From contig CAKRVL010000036.1 in the NCBI GenBank assembly GCA_934408705.1, positions 1-22,601 on the forward strand: a stretch of DNA of 22,601 nt, given 5' to 3'. The notes beneath the pieces are model-generated. The model had not been told where the DNA came from. It did not search any database and worked only from the letters and a program-made list of their open reading frames with translations. Of the stretch, positions 13,390-22,539 are shown piece after piece. Position numbers and translations under genes: made by a program. This stretch comes from an uncultured Blautia sp. (GTDB lineage: Bacteria; Bacillota; Clostridia; Lachnospirales; Lachnospiraceae). How positions within the stretch are numbered: position 1 is the stretch's first letter; each line of letters opens with the position of its first letter.

Positions 13390-16300
13390 ATGTATCTAAA
13401 AAATATTGAAGTGCATGGATTTAAGTCTTTTGCACAGAAAATCAATTTCGAATTTCATAACGGAATTACCGGAATCGTGGGTCCTAATGGCAGTGGAAAG
13501 AGTAATGTAGGTGATGCTGTGCGCTGGGTTCTTGGTGAGCAGAGTGCAAAGCAGCTCCGAGGCGGTAATATGCAGGATGTTATTTTTTCCGGTACAGAGA
13601 CCAGAAAGCCATTAAGCTTTGCCTCTGTTGCGATCACCCTGGACAATAGCGATCATAAGCTTCCTGTTGATTTTAATGAGGTTACTGTCACCAGAAGACT
13701 TTACCGCTCTGGCGAGAGTGAATATCTGATCAATGGGAGTGCCTGTCGTCTGAAGGACATTAACGAGATGTTCTATGACACTGGTATCGGTAAAGAAGGT
13801 TATTCCATTATCGGACAGGGACAGATTGATAAGATTTTAAGTGGTAAGCCGGAGGAGCGTAGAGAGCTTTTCGATGAGGCTGCCGGAATTGTAAAATTTA
13901 AACGAAGAAAAGCAGCTACTATCAAGAAGCTGCAGGATGAGCAGGCCAATCTGGTGCGAGTTACCGATATTTTAAGCGAGCTTACCAGACAGTTAGGACC
14001 TTTGGAGCGTCAGTCCGAGACTGCCAGGATTTATCTGGCCAAAAGAGATACCTTACGAGAGTTAGATGTGAATAGTTTTCTCCTGGAGAATGAGGAGACC
14101 AGTAGAGAGTTAAAGGAGCTGGATACTAAGAATACCCAGGCTGCAGAGGAGCTGGAGGAGAATCAGAGGGCTTATGAGCAGACCAAGGTAGAATATGACC
14201 GTCTGGAGGAAGAGCTGGAGCAGTTGAATGGACAGATGGATCAGCTTCGTGAGGAGACTCAGAATAAGGCTATCCGCAGACAGCAGCTGGATGGTGAGAT
14301 CAAGGTTCTTAAGGAACAGATTTCTGCAGGTGTGCAGAATGAAGAGCATTATAAGAATCGTCTGCAGAACATTGAAGCTGATCTGAAGGAGCGCCAGGAG
14401 GCCCTGGAGCATCAGGAGGCTGAGAAGTCTCAGCTTCATGCCGCACATCAGGAGGCGAAGAAGCGCCAGGGAGATGAAGAAAGTCGTCTTTCCAATATCC
14501 AGGCACAGATCGAAGAATGTACCCAGGCTGTGGAGAACGGCAAGAATGAGATTATTGAGCTTCTTAATACCCGTGCTACCACAAGAGGAAAAGCCCAGCG
14601 TTTTGATACCATGATGGAGCAGATCGATATCCGTAAAGCCGGAATCAGCCAGAGGCAGCTCCATCTGAAAACTGAGGAGGCACAGCAGCAGAGTGAACTG
14701 GAGCGTGCGAAGGAGAAATTCCAGGGAATTACTGCTTTGATCCAGGATATGAATGCAGAGTGCCAGCGTCTGGATAATGAAGTACATAAAATAACAGATG
14801 AATTAAAGAAACAGAACAGTCGGATGGAGATTGGCCAGAGTGCATATCACAGAGAGGCATCCAGACTGGAATCTTTAAAGAATATCACAGAACGTTATGA
14901 CGGATACGGGAACAGTATCCGTCGCGTAATGGAGCAGAAGGAGCGTACACCGGGGATTAAGGGTGTTGTAGCTGATCTGATCCAGGTAAATAAGGAATAT
15001 GAGATCGCTATTGAGACTGCTCTTGGCGGAAGTATCCAGAACATTGTTACAGATAATGAGCAGACGGCGAAGCGCATGATTGAATTTCTGAAAAAGAACC
15101 GTTTTGGCCGTGCCACCTTCCTGCCCCTTAACAGTATTAATACCAAGAGTGGCTTTACCCAGAGAGAGGCGCTGAAGGAGCCGGGAGTGATCGGTCTTGC
15201 CAGTGAACTGGTGACTACAGGTACGGAGTATACAGGGCTTGCTACATATCTTCTGGGGCGTGTGCTTGTAGTTGACCATATTGATAATGCCATTGCCATT
15301 GCAAGAAAATACAGGCACAGTCTGCGGATGGTAACAGTGGAGGGTGAATCCTTTAGCCCGGGCGGTTCCATGTCTGGTGGATCCTTTAAGAATAACAGTA
15401 ATCTTTTGGGACGACGCCGTGAGATCGAAGAGCTGGAATCCAGTGTGAAGGCTCTTCGTAAGGATATGGATGATATGCAGAAGGCTATCGACGATAACCG
15501 GAGCAGACGTAATGTTATGCGTGATACTATTGCGGATCTGCAGGAGAAGCTGCGTCAGCAGTATGTTGCCCAGAATACAGCCAAAATGAATATTAATCAG
15601 GTGGAGGCCAAGACAAAGGAAATTCAGGCCGGCTATGGAGAAATCCAGAGAGAACAGATGGAGATCCGCCGCCAGATTGAGGAGGCAGAGGCTGATCATA
15701 GCAAGATTGCCCAGGAATTGAAGGCTTCTGAGCAGGATGAGAAGGAGCTGGAAACTTTTATCCAGAATAAGCAGAAGGAATTAGAGGACTGGAAAGCAGA
15801 CGAGCAGGAGATTTCCAGGAGCCTGGAAGCTCTCCGTCTGGAAGCGAGCACAGCCCAGCAGAAAGAAAGCTTTGCAACAGAAACTCTGGAGCGATTGAAT
15901 CATGAGATGGAGGCTCTTCATCAGGAGGAAGCAGATATCCATGAAACTCTGGAGCTTGGAGGCGAGGAGAATGAAAGAAAGCGCCAGTCTGTGGCTAATC
16001 TGGAGGCTGTGATCAATTCTCTTGCTGAGGATGAGACTAAGGCCAGAGCTCAGTTGGAGAGCTGGCAGGCTGTGAAGGATGAAAAGAATTCCAGCCATAA
16101 GGCATTTTTTGAAAAAAGGGATGAACTGTCTGGCAGGATTTCCCTTTTGGATAAGGAGTGCTACCGTCTGAAAAGCCAGATTGAGAAGCTTGAGGAGCAC
16201 AGAGAAGCTCAGATCTCATACATGTGGAATGAATATGAGATCACGCCGAATAATGCCCTTCAATATAAGAAGGAGGAGCTTAATGACCTGAAGGCTATGA

Positions 16301-16950
16301 AGAAGGAAATCGCCCAGGTAAAGGATGAAATCCGCAAGCTTGGCAATGTTAATGTAAATGCAATTGAGGAATATAAGGAGATTTCCCAGCGCCATACGTT
16401 CCTTTCCGGACAGTATGAGGATCTGAAGACAGCAGAGGCACAGCTGGAGAATATTATCCAGGAGCTGGATGAGGGAATGCGAAGACAGTTTGCTGAGAAA
16501 TTCCATGATATCCAGAGAGAGTTTGATAAAGCCTTTAAGGAGCTGTTTGGCGGAGGTAAGGGTACTCTGGAGCTTGAAGAGGATGCGGATATTCTGGAGG
16601 CTGGAATCCGTATTATTTCCCAGCCGCCGGGCAAAAAGCTTCAGAATATGATGCAGCTTTCCGGTGGTGAGAAGGCGCTGACGGCTATTGCACTTTTGTT
16701 TGCAATCCAGAACCTGAAGCCGTCGCCGTTCTGTCTTCTTGATGAGATCGAGGCTGCTCTTGATGATTCTAATGTTGGACGTTTCGCAGGTTATCTTCAG
16801 AAGTTGACTAAGAACACCCAATTCATTATAATAACACACAGACGTGGAACTATGAATGCCGCAGACCGGCTTTATGGTATTACCATGCAGGAGAAAGGCG
16901 TTTCTACGCTGGTTTCCGTAGATCTTGTGGAGAATCAGCTTACGCAATAA
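13390..16950 (+). CDS. smc: Chromosome segregation ATPase SMC
   Basis: An 1186-aa condensin subunit that organises and helps segregate the chromosome with ScpA and ScpB. It begins with the conserved MYLKNIEVHGFKSFA; Walker A is GPNGSGKSN (31-39) and the N-terminal head continues to about residue 165. Coiled coil runs about 165-510 (Gln/Glu/Lys-rich), the hinge is about 515-660 (GIKGVVADLI, GGSMSGGS), and return coiled coil about 660-1010. The C-terminal head has signature LSGGEKALTAIA (about 1090) and Walker B FCLLDEIEAALDD (about 1114-1126). An AAGGA site lies about nine bases ahead. Full length, no frameshift. ftsY follows after 14 bases. Confidence 0.98.
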   Translation: MYLKNIEVHGFKSFAQKINFEFHNGITGIVGPNGSGKSNVGDAVRWVLGEQSAKQLRGGNMQDVIFSGTETRKPLSFASVAITLDNSDHKLPVDFNEVTVTRRLYRSGESEYLINGSACRLKDINEMFYDTGIGKEGYSIIGQGQIDKILSGKPEERRELFDEAAGIVKFKRRKAATIKKLQDEQANLVRVTDILSELTRQLGPLERQSETARIYLAKRDTLRELDVNSFLLENEETSRELKELDTKNTQAAEELEENQRAYEQTKVEYDRLEEELEQLNGQMDQLREETQNKAIRRQQLDGEIKVLKEQISAGVQNEEHYKNRLQNIEADLKERQEALEHQEAEKSQLHAAHQEAKKRQGDEESRLSNIQAQIEECTQAVENGKNEIIELLNTRATTRGKAQRFDTMMEQIDIRKAGISQRQLHLKTEEAQQQSELERAKEKFQGITALIQDMNAECQRLDNEVHKITDELKKQNSRMEIGQSAYHREASRLESLKNITERYDGYGNSIRRVMEQKERTPGIKGVVADLIQVNKEYEIAIETALGGSIQNIVTDNEQTAKRMIEFLKKNRFGRATFLPLNSINTKSGFTQREALKEPGVIGLASELVTTGTEYTGLATYLLGRVLVVDHIDNAIAIARKYRHSLRMVTVEGESFSPGGSMSGGSFKNNSNLLGRRREIEELESSVKALRKDMDDMQKAIDDNRSRRNVMRDTIADLQEKLRQQYVAQNTAKMNINQVEAKTKEIQAGYGEIQREQMEIRRQIEEAEADHSKIAQELKASEQDEKELETFIQNKQKELEDWKADEQEISRSLEALRLEASTAQQKESFATETLERLNHEMEALHQEEADIHETLELGGEENERKRQSVANLEAVINSLAEDETKARAQLESWQAVKDEKNSSHKAFFEKRDELSGRISLLDKECYRLKSQIEKLEEHREAQISYMWNEYEITPNNALQYKKEELNDLKAMKKEIAQVKDEIRKLGNVNVNAIEEYKEISQRHTFLSGQYEDLKTAEAQLENIIQELDEGMRRQFAEKFHDIQREFDKAFKELFGGGKGTLELEEDADILEAGIRIISQPPGKKLQNMMQLSGGEKALTAIALLFAIQNLKPSPFCLLDEIEAALDDSNVGRFAGYLQKLTKNTQFIIITHRRGTMNAADRLYGITMQEKGVSTLVSVDLVENQLTQ

Positions 16951-16964
16951 AAGGAGGAGAGAAA

Positions 16965-17906
16965 ATGGCAGAGGAGAAGAAAGGGTTTTTTAAAAGACTT
17001 GTCAGCGGCCTGACAAAAACAAGAGACAACATCGTGGCAGGATTTGATTCTCTTTTCACCGGCTATTCTACAATAGATGATGATTTTTATGAAGAACTTG
17101 AAGAAATCCTGATCATGGGCGACATTGGTATCAATGCCACTACAGCCATTCTGGAGAAATTAAAGGAGCAGGTTAAGGAACGCAATATCAAGGATCCTAA
17201 GGAATGTAAGCAATTGCTTATTGATACGATTAAGGAGCAGATGACGGTAGATAGCACAGAATATGAATTTGAGAATCGTAAATCTGTAATTCTTGTGATT
17301 GGTGTCAATGGCGTTGGAAAAACAACTTCTGTTGGAAAACTTGCAGGCAAGCTGAAGGACCAGGGTAAAAAGGTTATTCTTGGGGCGGCAGATACTTTCC
17401 GTGCAGCGGCAGGTGAGCAGCTTACCCAGTGGGCGAACCGTGCTGGTGTGGAGATCATCGGCGGCCAGGATGGAGCAGATCCTGCATCTGTTGTGTATGA
17501 TGCAGTGGCAGCAGCCAAGGCCCGTAATGCAGATGTTCTGATCTGCGATACTGCAGGAAGACTTCATAATAAGAAGAATCTTATGGAAGAGCTTCGCAAG
17601 ATATATCGTATTCTGGAGAGAGAGTATCCGGAGGCTTATCTGGAGACATTGGTAGTTCTTGACGGAACTACAGGACAGAATGCACTTGTGCAGGCGAGAC
17701 AGTTTGCTGATGTTGCAAATGTAACCGGTATTATTCTCACCAAGCTGGATGGTACTGCCAAGGGTGGTATTGCTGTGGCAATCCAGTCTGAGCTTGATAT
17801 TCCTGTGAAATATATCGGTGTTGGCGAAAGTATTGATGATTTACAGAAATTTGATGCAAATTCTTTCGTGGATGCGTTATTTGATATTCATCCAGACGAA
17901 AACTAA
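16965..17906 (+). CDS. ftsY: Signal recognition particle receptor FtsY
   Basis: A 313-aa SRP GTPase that docks Ffh-ribosome complexes at the membrane. NG domain motifs: GVNGVGKTT (113-121), DTFRAAAGEQL (143-153), DTAGR (195-199), TKLDGTAKGG (259-268). The acidic N-terminal A domain of enterobacterial FtsY is absent; a short MAEEKKGFFKRLVSGL segment, likely an amphipathic membrane-binding helix, takes its place, as in other Firmicutes. A strong AAAGGAGGAGAG precedes the ATG, 14 bases after smc. Its partner Ffh is encoded at 20788. Confidence 0.97.
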   Translation: MAEEKKGFFKRLVSGLTKTRDNIVAGFDSLFTGYSTIDDDFYEELEEILIMGDIGINATTAILEKLKEQVKERNIKDPKECKQLLIDTIKEQMTVDSTEYEFENRKSVILVIGVNGVGKTTSVGKLAGKLKDQGKKVILGAADTFRAAAGEQLTQWANRAGVEIIGGQDGADPASVVYDAVAAAKARNADVLICDTAGRLHNKKNLMEELRKIYRILEREYPEAYLETLVVLDGTTGQNALVQARQFADVANVTGIILTKLDGTAKGGIAVAIQSELDIPVKYIGVGESIDDLQKFDANSFVDALFDIHPDEN

Positions 17907-17935
17907 GGTCACAAAATACAGGAGGGAAAATTAAA

Positions 17936-19147
17936 ATGCTTACATTAGAGAGTTTTGAAGAAGCGGCAGAAATAGTTAAGCAGGTAACCCAGGAGACCAA
18001 GCTGGTGAAGAGCAGTTATTTTTCTGAGCTCACTGGAAATAAGATTTTCTTTAAACCGGAGAATATGCAGAGAACCGGTGCGTACAAGGTTCGTGGAGCT
18101 TATTATAAGATCAGCACTCTTTCTGATGAGGAGAGGGGCAAGGGACTTATTACTGCTTCAGCAGGAAACCATGCACAGGGCGTTGCTTATGCAGCTCATA
18201 AATATGGCGTAAAGGCAGTGATCGTTATGCCTACCACTACACCTCTTATTAAGGTAGAGCGTACCAAGAGCTATGGTGCAGAGGTGATTCTTCACGGTGA
18301 TGTTTATGATGAAGCGTGTGCATATGCATTGCAGCTTGCAGAAGAAAAGGGTTACACCTTTATCCATCCTTTTGACGATCCTGCGGTTGCTACCGGTCAG
18401 GGAACTATTGCAATGGAGATCGTTCAGGAGCTTCCTCTTGTAGATTACATTCTGGTACCAATTGGCGGCGGCGGACTTGCCACAGGTGTTTCCACACTTG
18501 CCAAGCTTTTAAATCCCCATATTAAGGTGATTGGTGTGGAGCCGGCTGGGGCAGCCTGCATGAAGGCTTCCCTGGAGAAGGGAGAGGTGGTCACACTTCC
18601 GCATGTTAATACAATTGCAGATGGTACTGCGGTTCAGACTCCTGGTTCCAAAATTTTCCCATATATCCAGGAGAATCTGGATGGAATTATCACTATTGAG
18701 GATGATGAGCTGATTGTTGCTTTCCTTGACATGGTTGAGAATCATAAGATGATTGTTGAGAATTCAGGTCTTTTAACTGTAGCGGCTCTTCGTCATCTTG
18801 ATTTCAAAAACAAAAAAGTGGTTTCTATTTTAAGTGGCGGAAATATGGATGTTATTACCATGTCCTCTGTTGTACAGCATGGTCTGATCCAGCGTGACAG
18901 AATCTTTACAGTATCCGTTCTTATTCCGGATAAGCCAGGTGAGCTGGTACGTGTGGCTTCGATCATTGCTGAGAATCAGGGCAATGTTATCAAGCTGGAT
19001 CATAATCAGTTTGTAAGCACTAACCGTAATGCGGCAGTAGAGCTGAAGATTACTCTGGAGGCATTTGGTACAGACCACAAGAACCAGATTGTGAAGGCAC
19101 TTGAGACAGCAGGATGCAGGCCGAAGGTGATTCGCGCAAGTCTGTGA
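17936..19147 (+). CDS. ilvA: Threonine ammonia-lyase with ACT domain
   Basis: A 403-aa PLP enzyme turning threonine into 2-oxobutanoate and ammonia, for isoleucine synthesis or threonine catabolism. The PLP lysine is Lys51 in RTGAYKVRGA (46-55); SAGNHAQGVAYAA (75-87) and the glycine loop GGGGLATG (177-184) bind substrate and PLP phosphate; SGGNMD (300-305) closes the site. A single ACT domain (about 323-400, VLIPDKPGELVRVASII) suggests allosteric control. The roughly 400-residue length and single short ACT domain fit the TdcB-like/IlvA1 subgroup rather than the 510-aa biosynthetic enzyme, so the symbol could equally be tdcB. It follows ftsY by 29 bases with AGGAGG ahead, apparently co-transcribed though not functionally related. 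Confidence 0.92.
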   Translation: MLTLESFEEAAEIVKQVTQETKLVKSSYFSELTGNKIFFKPENMQRTGAYKVRGAYYKISTLSDEERGKGLITASAGNHAQGVAYAAHKYGVKAVIVMPTTTPLIKVERTKSYGAEVILHGDVYDEACAYALQLAEEKGYTFIHPFDDPAVATGQGTIAMEIVQELPLVDYILVPIGGGGLATGVSTLAKLLNPHIKVIGVEPAGAACMKASLEKGEVVTLPHVNTIADGTAVQTPGSKIFPYIQENLDGIITIEDDELIVAFLDMVENHKMIVENSGLLTVAALRHLDFKNKKVVSILSGGNMDVITMSSVVQHGLIQRDRIFTVSVLIPDKPGELVRVASIIAENQGNVIKLDHNQFVSTNRNAAVELKITLEAFGTDHKNQIVKALETAGCRPKVIRASL

Positions 19148-19195
19148 TCTGGCAGGAATAGATCCGGGAAAATCTGCCGGTGACTGGCAGAACAG

Positions 19196-19224
19196 TTGGA
19201 AAGGGTAAAAAATATAACTATATT
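19196..19224 (+). promoter_or_regulatory. Candidate trpS promoter
   Basis: TTGGAA (19196-19201) and TATATT (19219-19224) are 17 bases apart, giving about a 40-base leader. A hairpin without T-run (TCTGCC 19173-19178 with GGCAGA 19186-19191) lies just upstream. No T-box signature is seen. Confidence 0.4.
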
Positions 19225-19270
19225 GATTTTTTTGAACAATATGGCGATGATTATAAGGAGTAGCAAAACT

Positions 19271-20332
19271 ATGAAAAAAGTAATTTTAACAGGAGACCGT
19301 CCTACAGGACGGCTTCATGTGGGACATTATGTAGGTTCTTTATCTGAGCGTGTTAAGCTTCAGAATTCCGGGAACTATGATGAGATTTTTATTATGATCG
19401 CAGATGCACAGGCACTGACTGATAATGCAGAGCATCCGGAGAAGGTTCGTCAGAATATTATCCAGGTTGCGCTGGATTATCTTGCATGTGGTATTGATCC
19501 AGATAAATCCACTATTTTTATCCAGTCTATGGTTCCGGAGCTCACAGAGCTTACATTCTACTACATGAATCTGGTTACAGTAGCCCGCGTCCAGCGTAAT
19601 CCTACTGTAAAATCTGAGATTCAGATGCGTAATTTCGAAGCAAGTATTCCGGTTGGATTCTTCTGTTATCCGATCAGCCAGGCAGCAGATATTACTGCCT
19701 TCCGTGCCACAGCGGTTCCGGTGGGTGAGGATCAGCTTCCTATGTTAGAGCAGTGTAAGGAAATCGTACACAAGTTTAATACTGTATATGGTGATACTCT
19801 TACAGAGCCGGAGATCGTACTCCCGTCCAATAAGGCATGCCTGCGTCTGCCGGGTATCGATGGCAAGGCAAAAATGAGTAAGTCTCTTGGAAACTGTATC
19901 TATCTTTCCGATGAGGCAGATGAGATTAAGAAGAAGGTTATGTCTATGTTCACAGATCCGAACCATCTCCGTGTGGAGGATCCGGGAAAGGTTGATGGCA
20001 ACCCGGTATTCATTTATCTGGACGCTTTCTGCAAGCCGGAGTATTTTCCGGAATTCCTTCCGGATTATCAGAATCTGGATGAGCTGAAGGATCATTATAA
20101 GAGAGGCGGACTTGGAGATGTGAAGGTTAAGAAATTCCTGAACAATGTTCTCCAGGCAGAGCTTGGCCCGATCCGTGAACGCCGTAAAATGTGGGAGCAG
20201 CGTATTCCGGATGTTTATGACATCTTAAAAGAGGGCAGCAGAGTTGCTGAGGCAAAGGCTGCTGAGACATTGAAGGATGTAAAGGCTGCTATGAAGATCG
20301 ACTATTTCGATAATAATAGTTTGATTCAGTAA
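19271..20332 (+). CDS. trpS: Tryptophanyl-tRNA synthetase
   Basis: 353 aa from ATG 19271, preceded by AAGGAG; the longer frame from 19196 runs through the likely promoter and is rejected. A class I synthetase that charges tRNA-Trp. It starts [18 protein letters not shown] (7-24), containing the HIGH-equivalent LHVGHY, and has the KMSKS loop intact ([10 protein letters not shown], 199-208). Other family marks are PTVKSEI and the YPISQAADI helix. Length is usual. It ends before a strong terminator, so it closes the plsX-to-trpS run. Confidence 0.97.
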   Translation: MKKVILTGDRPTGRLHVGHYVGSLSERVKLQNSGNYDEIFIMIADAQALTDNAEHPEKVRQNIIQVALDYLACGIDPDKSTIFIQSMVPELTELTFYYMNLVTVARVQRNPTVKSEIQMRNFEASIPVGFFCYPISQAADITAFRATAVPVGEDQLPMLEQCKEIVHKFNTVYGDTLTEPEIVLPSNKACLRLPGIDGKAKMSKSLGNCIYLSDEADEIKKKVMSMFTDPNHLRVEDPGKVDGNPVFIYLDAFCKPEYFPEFLPDYQNLDELKDHYKRGGLGDVKVKKFLNNVLQAELGPIRERRKMWEQRIPDVYDILKEGSRVAEAKAAETLKDVKAAMKIDYFDNNSLIQ

Positions 20333-20345
20333 AATATGTGGAACG

Positions 20346-20381
20346 AAAGCCCCCAGAGTTGTGACCTCTGAGGGCTTTTTT
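20346..20381 (+). terminator. Terminator after trpS
   Basis: AAAGCCCCCAGAG (20346-20358) pairs with CTCTGAGGGCTTT (20366-20378), one mismatch, around loop TTGTGAC, and runs into six T residues (20376-20381). It insulates trpS from the ylxM-ffh operon. Confidence 0.93.
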
Positions 20382-20414
20382 ACATAAAATTTGTTTTATG
20401 TAAAGAAAAAACAC

Positions 20415-20443
20415 TTGACACACGCTGCAAAATACGATATGAT
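20415..20443 (+). promoter_or_regulatory. Strong promoter of ylxM-ffh operon
   Basis: Consensus -35 TTGACA (20415-20420), a 17-base spacer, and -10 TATGAT (20438-20443). The start is expected near 20450, so the leader before ATG 20461 is only about ten bases and just holds the AAGGTGAT Shine-Dalgarno (20448-20455). Confidence 0.88.
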
Positions 20444-20460
20444 ACCCAAGGTGATAACGA

Positions 20461-20784
20461 ATGGAAAAGTTTGTAGAACGTACTTTGCTCTATGATTTTT
20501 ATGGAGAGCTTCTTACGAAGAGACAGCAGCAGATCTACGAAAGTGTAGTTCTTGAGGATTATTCCTTAAGTGAGGTTGCAGAGGAACTGAATATCAGCCG
20601 TCAGGGTGTACATGATATGATCAGACGCTGTGATAAGGCACTGGAGGGATATGAAGAAAAGCTGCATCTGGTAGAGAAGTTTGTGAATATCCGGGGACAG
20701 GTACAGAAGATACATGAGCTTGCATCCGGGTATCATGCAGATGATATAGTGGCAATATCCAATGTGATTTTAGAGGAGTTATAA
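20461..20784 (+). CDS. ylxM: YlxM/p13-like helix-turn-helix protein
   Basis: A 107-aa protein encoded directly upstream of ffh, as in Bacillus and Streptococcus, where YlxM/p13 is linked to the SRP pathway. Residues about 20-72 look like a sigma-70 region 4 helix-turn-helix: KRQQQIYESVVLEDYSLSEV, then AEELNISRQGVHDMIRRCDKAL; the rest is helical (YEEKLHLVEKF). It may bind SRP components or nucleic acid. It is the first gene of this operon; its stop is three bases before the ffh ATG, and the ffh Shine-Dalgarno (GAGGAG) lies inside its last codons, so the two are coupled. Confidence 0.9.
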   Translation: MEKFVERTLLYDFYGELLTKRQQQIYESVVLEDYSLSEVAEELNISRQGVHDMIRRCDKALEGYEEKLHLVEKFVNIRGQVQKIHELASGYHADDIVAISNVILEEL

Positions 20785-20787
20785 TTC

Positions 20788-22140
20788 ATGGCATTTGAAA
20801 GCTTGACAGATAAACTTCAGAATGTATTTAAGAAGCTTAGAAGCAAGGGCCGTCTGACAGAAGAGGACGTTAAGATCGCTCTTAAGGAAGTTAAGATGGC
20901 ACTCCTTGAAGCGGACGTTAACTTCAGAGTTGTGAAGCAGTTCACAAAGTCTGTACAGGAGCGTGCAGTTGGACAGGACGTTATGAACGGACTGAATCCA
21001 GGCCAGATGGTCATCAAGATTGTAAATGAAGAGCTGGTTAACCTTATGGGAAGCGAGACTACAGAGCTTCCGATCAAGCCGGGCAATGATCTGACTGTCA
21101 TTATGATGGCAGGTCTTCAGGGTGCTGGTAAGACTACCACAGCAGCTAAGCTTGCAGGTAAGATTAAGTCCAAGGGTAAGAGACCTCTTCTGGTAGCCTG
21201 TGATGTATACAGACCGGCAGCCATTACCCAGCTTCAGGTAAACGGTGAGAAGCAGGGCGTGGAAGTCTTTACCATGGGTGATAAGCAGAACCCGGTGGAT
21301 ATAGCTAAGGCAGCTGTTGCACATGCCAAGGCTAATCAGCAGAATGTAGTGATCATTGATACAGCAGGTCGTCTTCATGTTGATGAGGATATGATGCAGG
21401 AGCTTGCTGATATTAAATCAAATATTGAGGTAGATGCTACAGTCCTTGTAGTAGATGCCATGACAGGACAGGATGCAGTCAACGTAGCGCAGACCTTCAC
21501 TGAGAAGGTTGGAATTGATGGTGTTATCCTGACCAAGATGGATGGTGATACACGTGGTGGTGCAGCCCTTTCCATCAAGGCCGTAACAGGCAAACCGATC
21601 CTGTATGTAGGTATGGGAGAGAAGCTGTCTGATCTGGAACAGTTTTATCCGGAGAGAATGGCATCCCGTATTCTTGGTATGGGAGATGTAATGAGCCTGA
21701 TCGAGAAGGCAGAAGCAGCTGTAGATCAGGAAGCAGCCCAGGAGATGTCCAAGAAGCTGAAGAAGATGGATTTTGATTTTAATGACTATCTTACCAGCCT
21801 TGAGCAGATGAATAAGATGGGCGGTATTTCCAGTATCCTGAACATGCTCCCTGGGATGGGAAGCAAGATGAAGGATGTGGAGAGCATGATCGATGAAAAG
21901 GCAATGGACAGAACCAAGTCTATTATCCTTTCCATGACTCCTCAGGAGCGCTCTAATCCGGGAATCCTGAACATTTCCCGTAAGAACAGAATCGCCAGGG
22001 GCGCTGGTGTAGAGGTTGCAGAGGTTAATCGTCTTGTGAAGCAGTTTGAGCAGAGCAAGAAGATGATGAAACAGATGCCGGGTCTCATGGGCGGCGGCAA
22101 AATGAGTGGTAAAAGAGGCGGCTTCAAGCTTCCTTTTTAA
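20788..22140 (+). CDS. ffh: Signal recognition particle protein Ffh
   Basis: A 450-aa SRP54 GTPase that binds signal sequences and 4.5S/scRNA and delivers ribosomes to FtsY. The N domain is 1-95 (MAFESLTDKLQNVFKKL). G domain motifs: GLQGAGKTTTAAKLAG (109-124), DVYRPAAITQL (139-149), DTAGRLHVD (191-199), TKMDGDTRGG (249-258). The Met-rich M domain is about 300-440, with LPGMGSKMKD and the RNA-binding stretch ERSNPGILNISRKNRIARGA, and ends in a Gly/Lys-rich tail (MGGGKMSGKRGGFKLPF). Full length. Coupled to ylxM and followed by rpsP after 54 bases. Confidence 0.98.
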   Translation: MAFESLTDKLQNVFKKLRSKGRLTEEDVKIALKEVKMALLEADVNFRVVKQFTKSVQERAVGQDVMNGLNPGQMVIKIVNEELVNLMGSETTELPIKPGNDLTVIMMAGLQGAGKTTTAAKLAGKIKSKGKRPLLVACDVYRPAAITQLQVNGEKQGVEVFTMGDKQNPVDIAKAAVAHAKANQQNVVIIDTAGRLHVDEDMMQELADIKSNIEVDATVLVVDAMTGQDAVNVAQTFTEKVGIDGVILTKMDGDTRGGAALSIKAVTGKPILYVGMGEKLSDLEQFYPERMASRILGMGDVMSLIEKAEAAVDQEAAQEMSKKLKKMDFDFNDYLTSLEQMNKMGGISSILNMLPGMGSKMKDVESMIDEKAMDRTKSIILSMTPQERSNPGILNISRKNRIARGAGVEVAEVNRLVKQFEQSKKMMKQMPGLMGGGKMSGKRGGFKLPF

Positions 22141-22194
22141 CATAAAATAATTAAATTAACTAATAAAGAGAAAGTAAATTGGAGGAAAATTAAA

Positions 22195-22440
22195 ATGGCA
22201 GTTAAGATCAGATTAAGAAGAATGGGACAGAAGAAAGCACCTTTCTATAGAATCGTTGTTGCAGATTCCCGCAGCAAACGTGACGGAAGATGTATCGAGG
22301 AGATCGGAACATATGATCCGAACTGTGAGCCAAGCGTATGCCAGGTTAACGAAGAGGCAGCTAAGAAATGGCTTGCAAATGGTGCTCAGCCTACAGAAGT
22401 TGTTGCTAAGATCCTCAAACAGGCCGGAATCGAGAAATAA
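22195..22440 (+). CDS. rpsP: 30S ribosomal protein S16
   Basis: 81-aa S16, an early-binding small-subunit protein. The start [20 protein letters not shown] and the following [22 protein letters not shown] are the family signature; the C-terminus ends [19 protein letters not shown] precedes the ATG. It lies in the usual ffh-rpsP-khpA order, and the 54-base AT-rich gap after ffh has no terminator. Confidence 0.98.
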   Translation: MAVKIRLRRMGQKKAPFYRIVVADSRSKRDGRCIEEIGTYDPNCEPSVCQVNEEAAKKWLANGAQPTEVVAKILKQAGIEK

Positions 22441-22539
22441 TAAGAAGTATCTCACAGGCTGCAGGGGCACAGCCCTTACAGCAGCCACCTGGGGGTATTT
22501 CTGTAACGTCCAATTGAGGACGGGTCAGGGAGGTGTGTA
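22441..22539 (+). promoter_or_regulatory. Structured spacer between rpsP and khpA
   Basis: A GC-rich 99-base spacer inside an operon. GGCTGC (22458-22463) pairs with GCAGCC (22481-22486), with an inner AGGGGC/GCCCTT stem; CGTCC/GGACG forms a second hairpin (about 22507-22522). CACCT (22486-22490) can pair with AGGTG (22531-22535), which overlaps the khpA Shine-Dalgarno. It may control expression of khpA relative to rpsP. Confidence 0.4.

Noticed and set aside
14110..14787. Long minus-strand reading frames opposite smc
   Set aside because: Leu-rich shadow frames produced by the Glu/Gln/Lys-rich coiled-coil codons of smc; no ribosome site.
19148..19270. T-box riboswitch ahead of trpS
   Set aside because: The leader is 123 bases at most, has no recognisable T-box sequence and no terminator/antiterminator pair.
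19196..19270. Longer TrpS N-terminus
   Set aside because: The extension covers the likely promoter and Shine-Dalgarno; the family begins right at the ATG at 19271.
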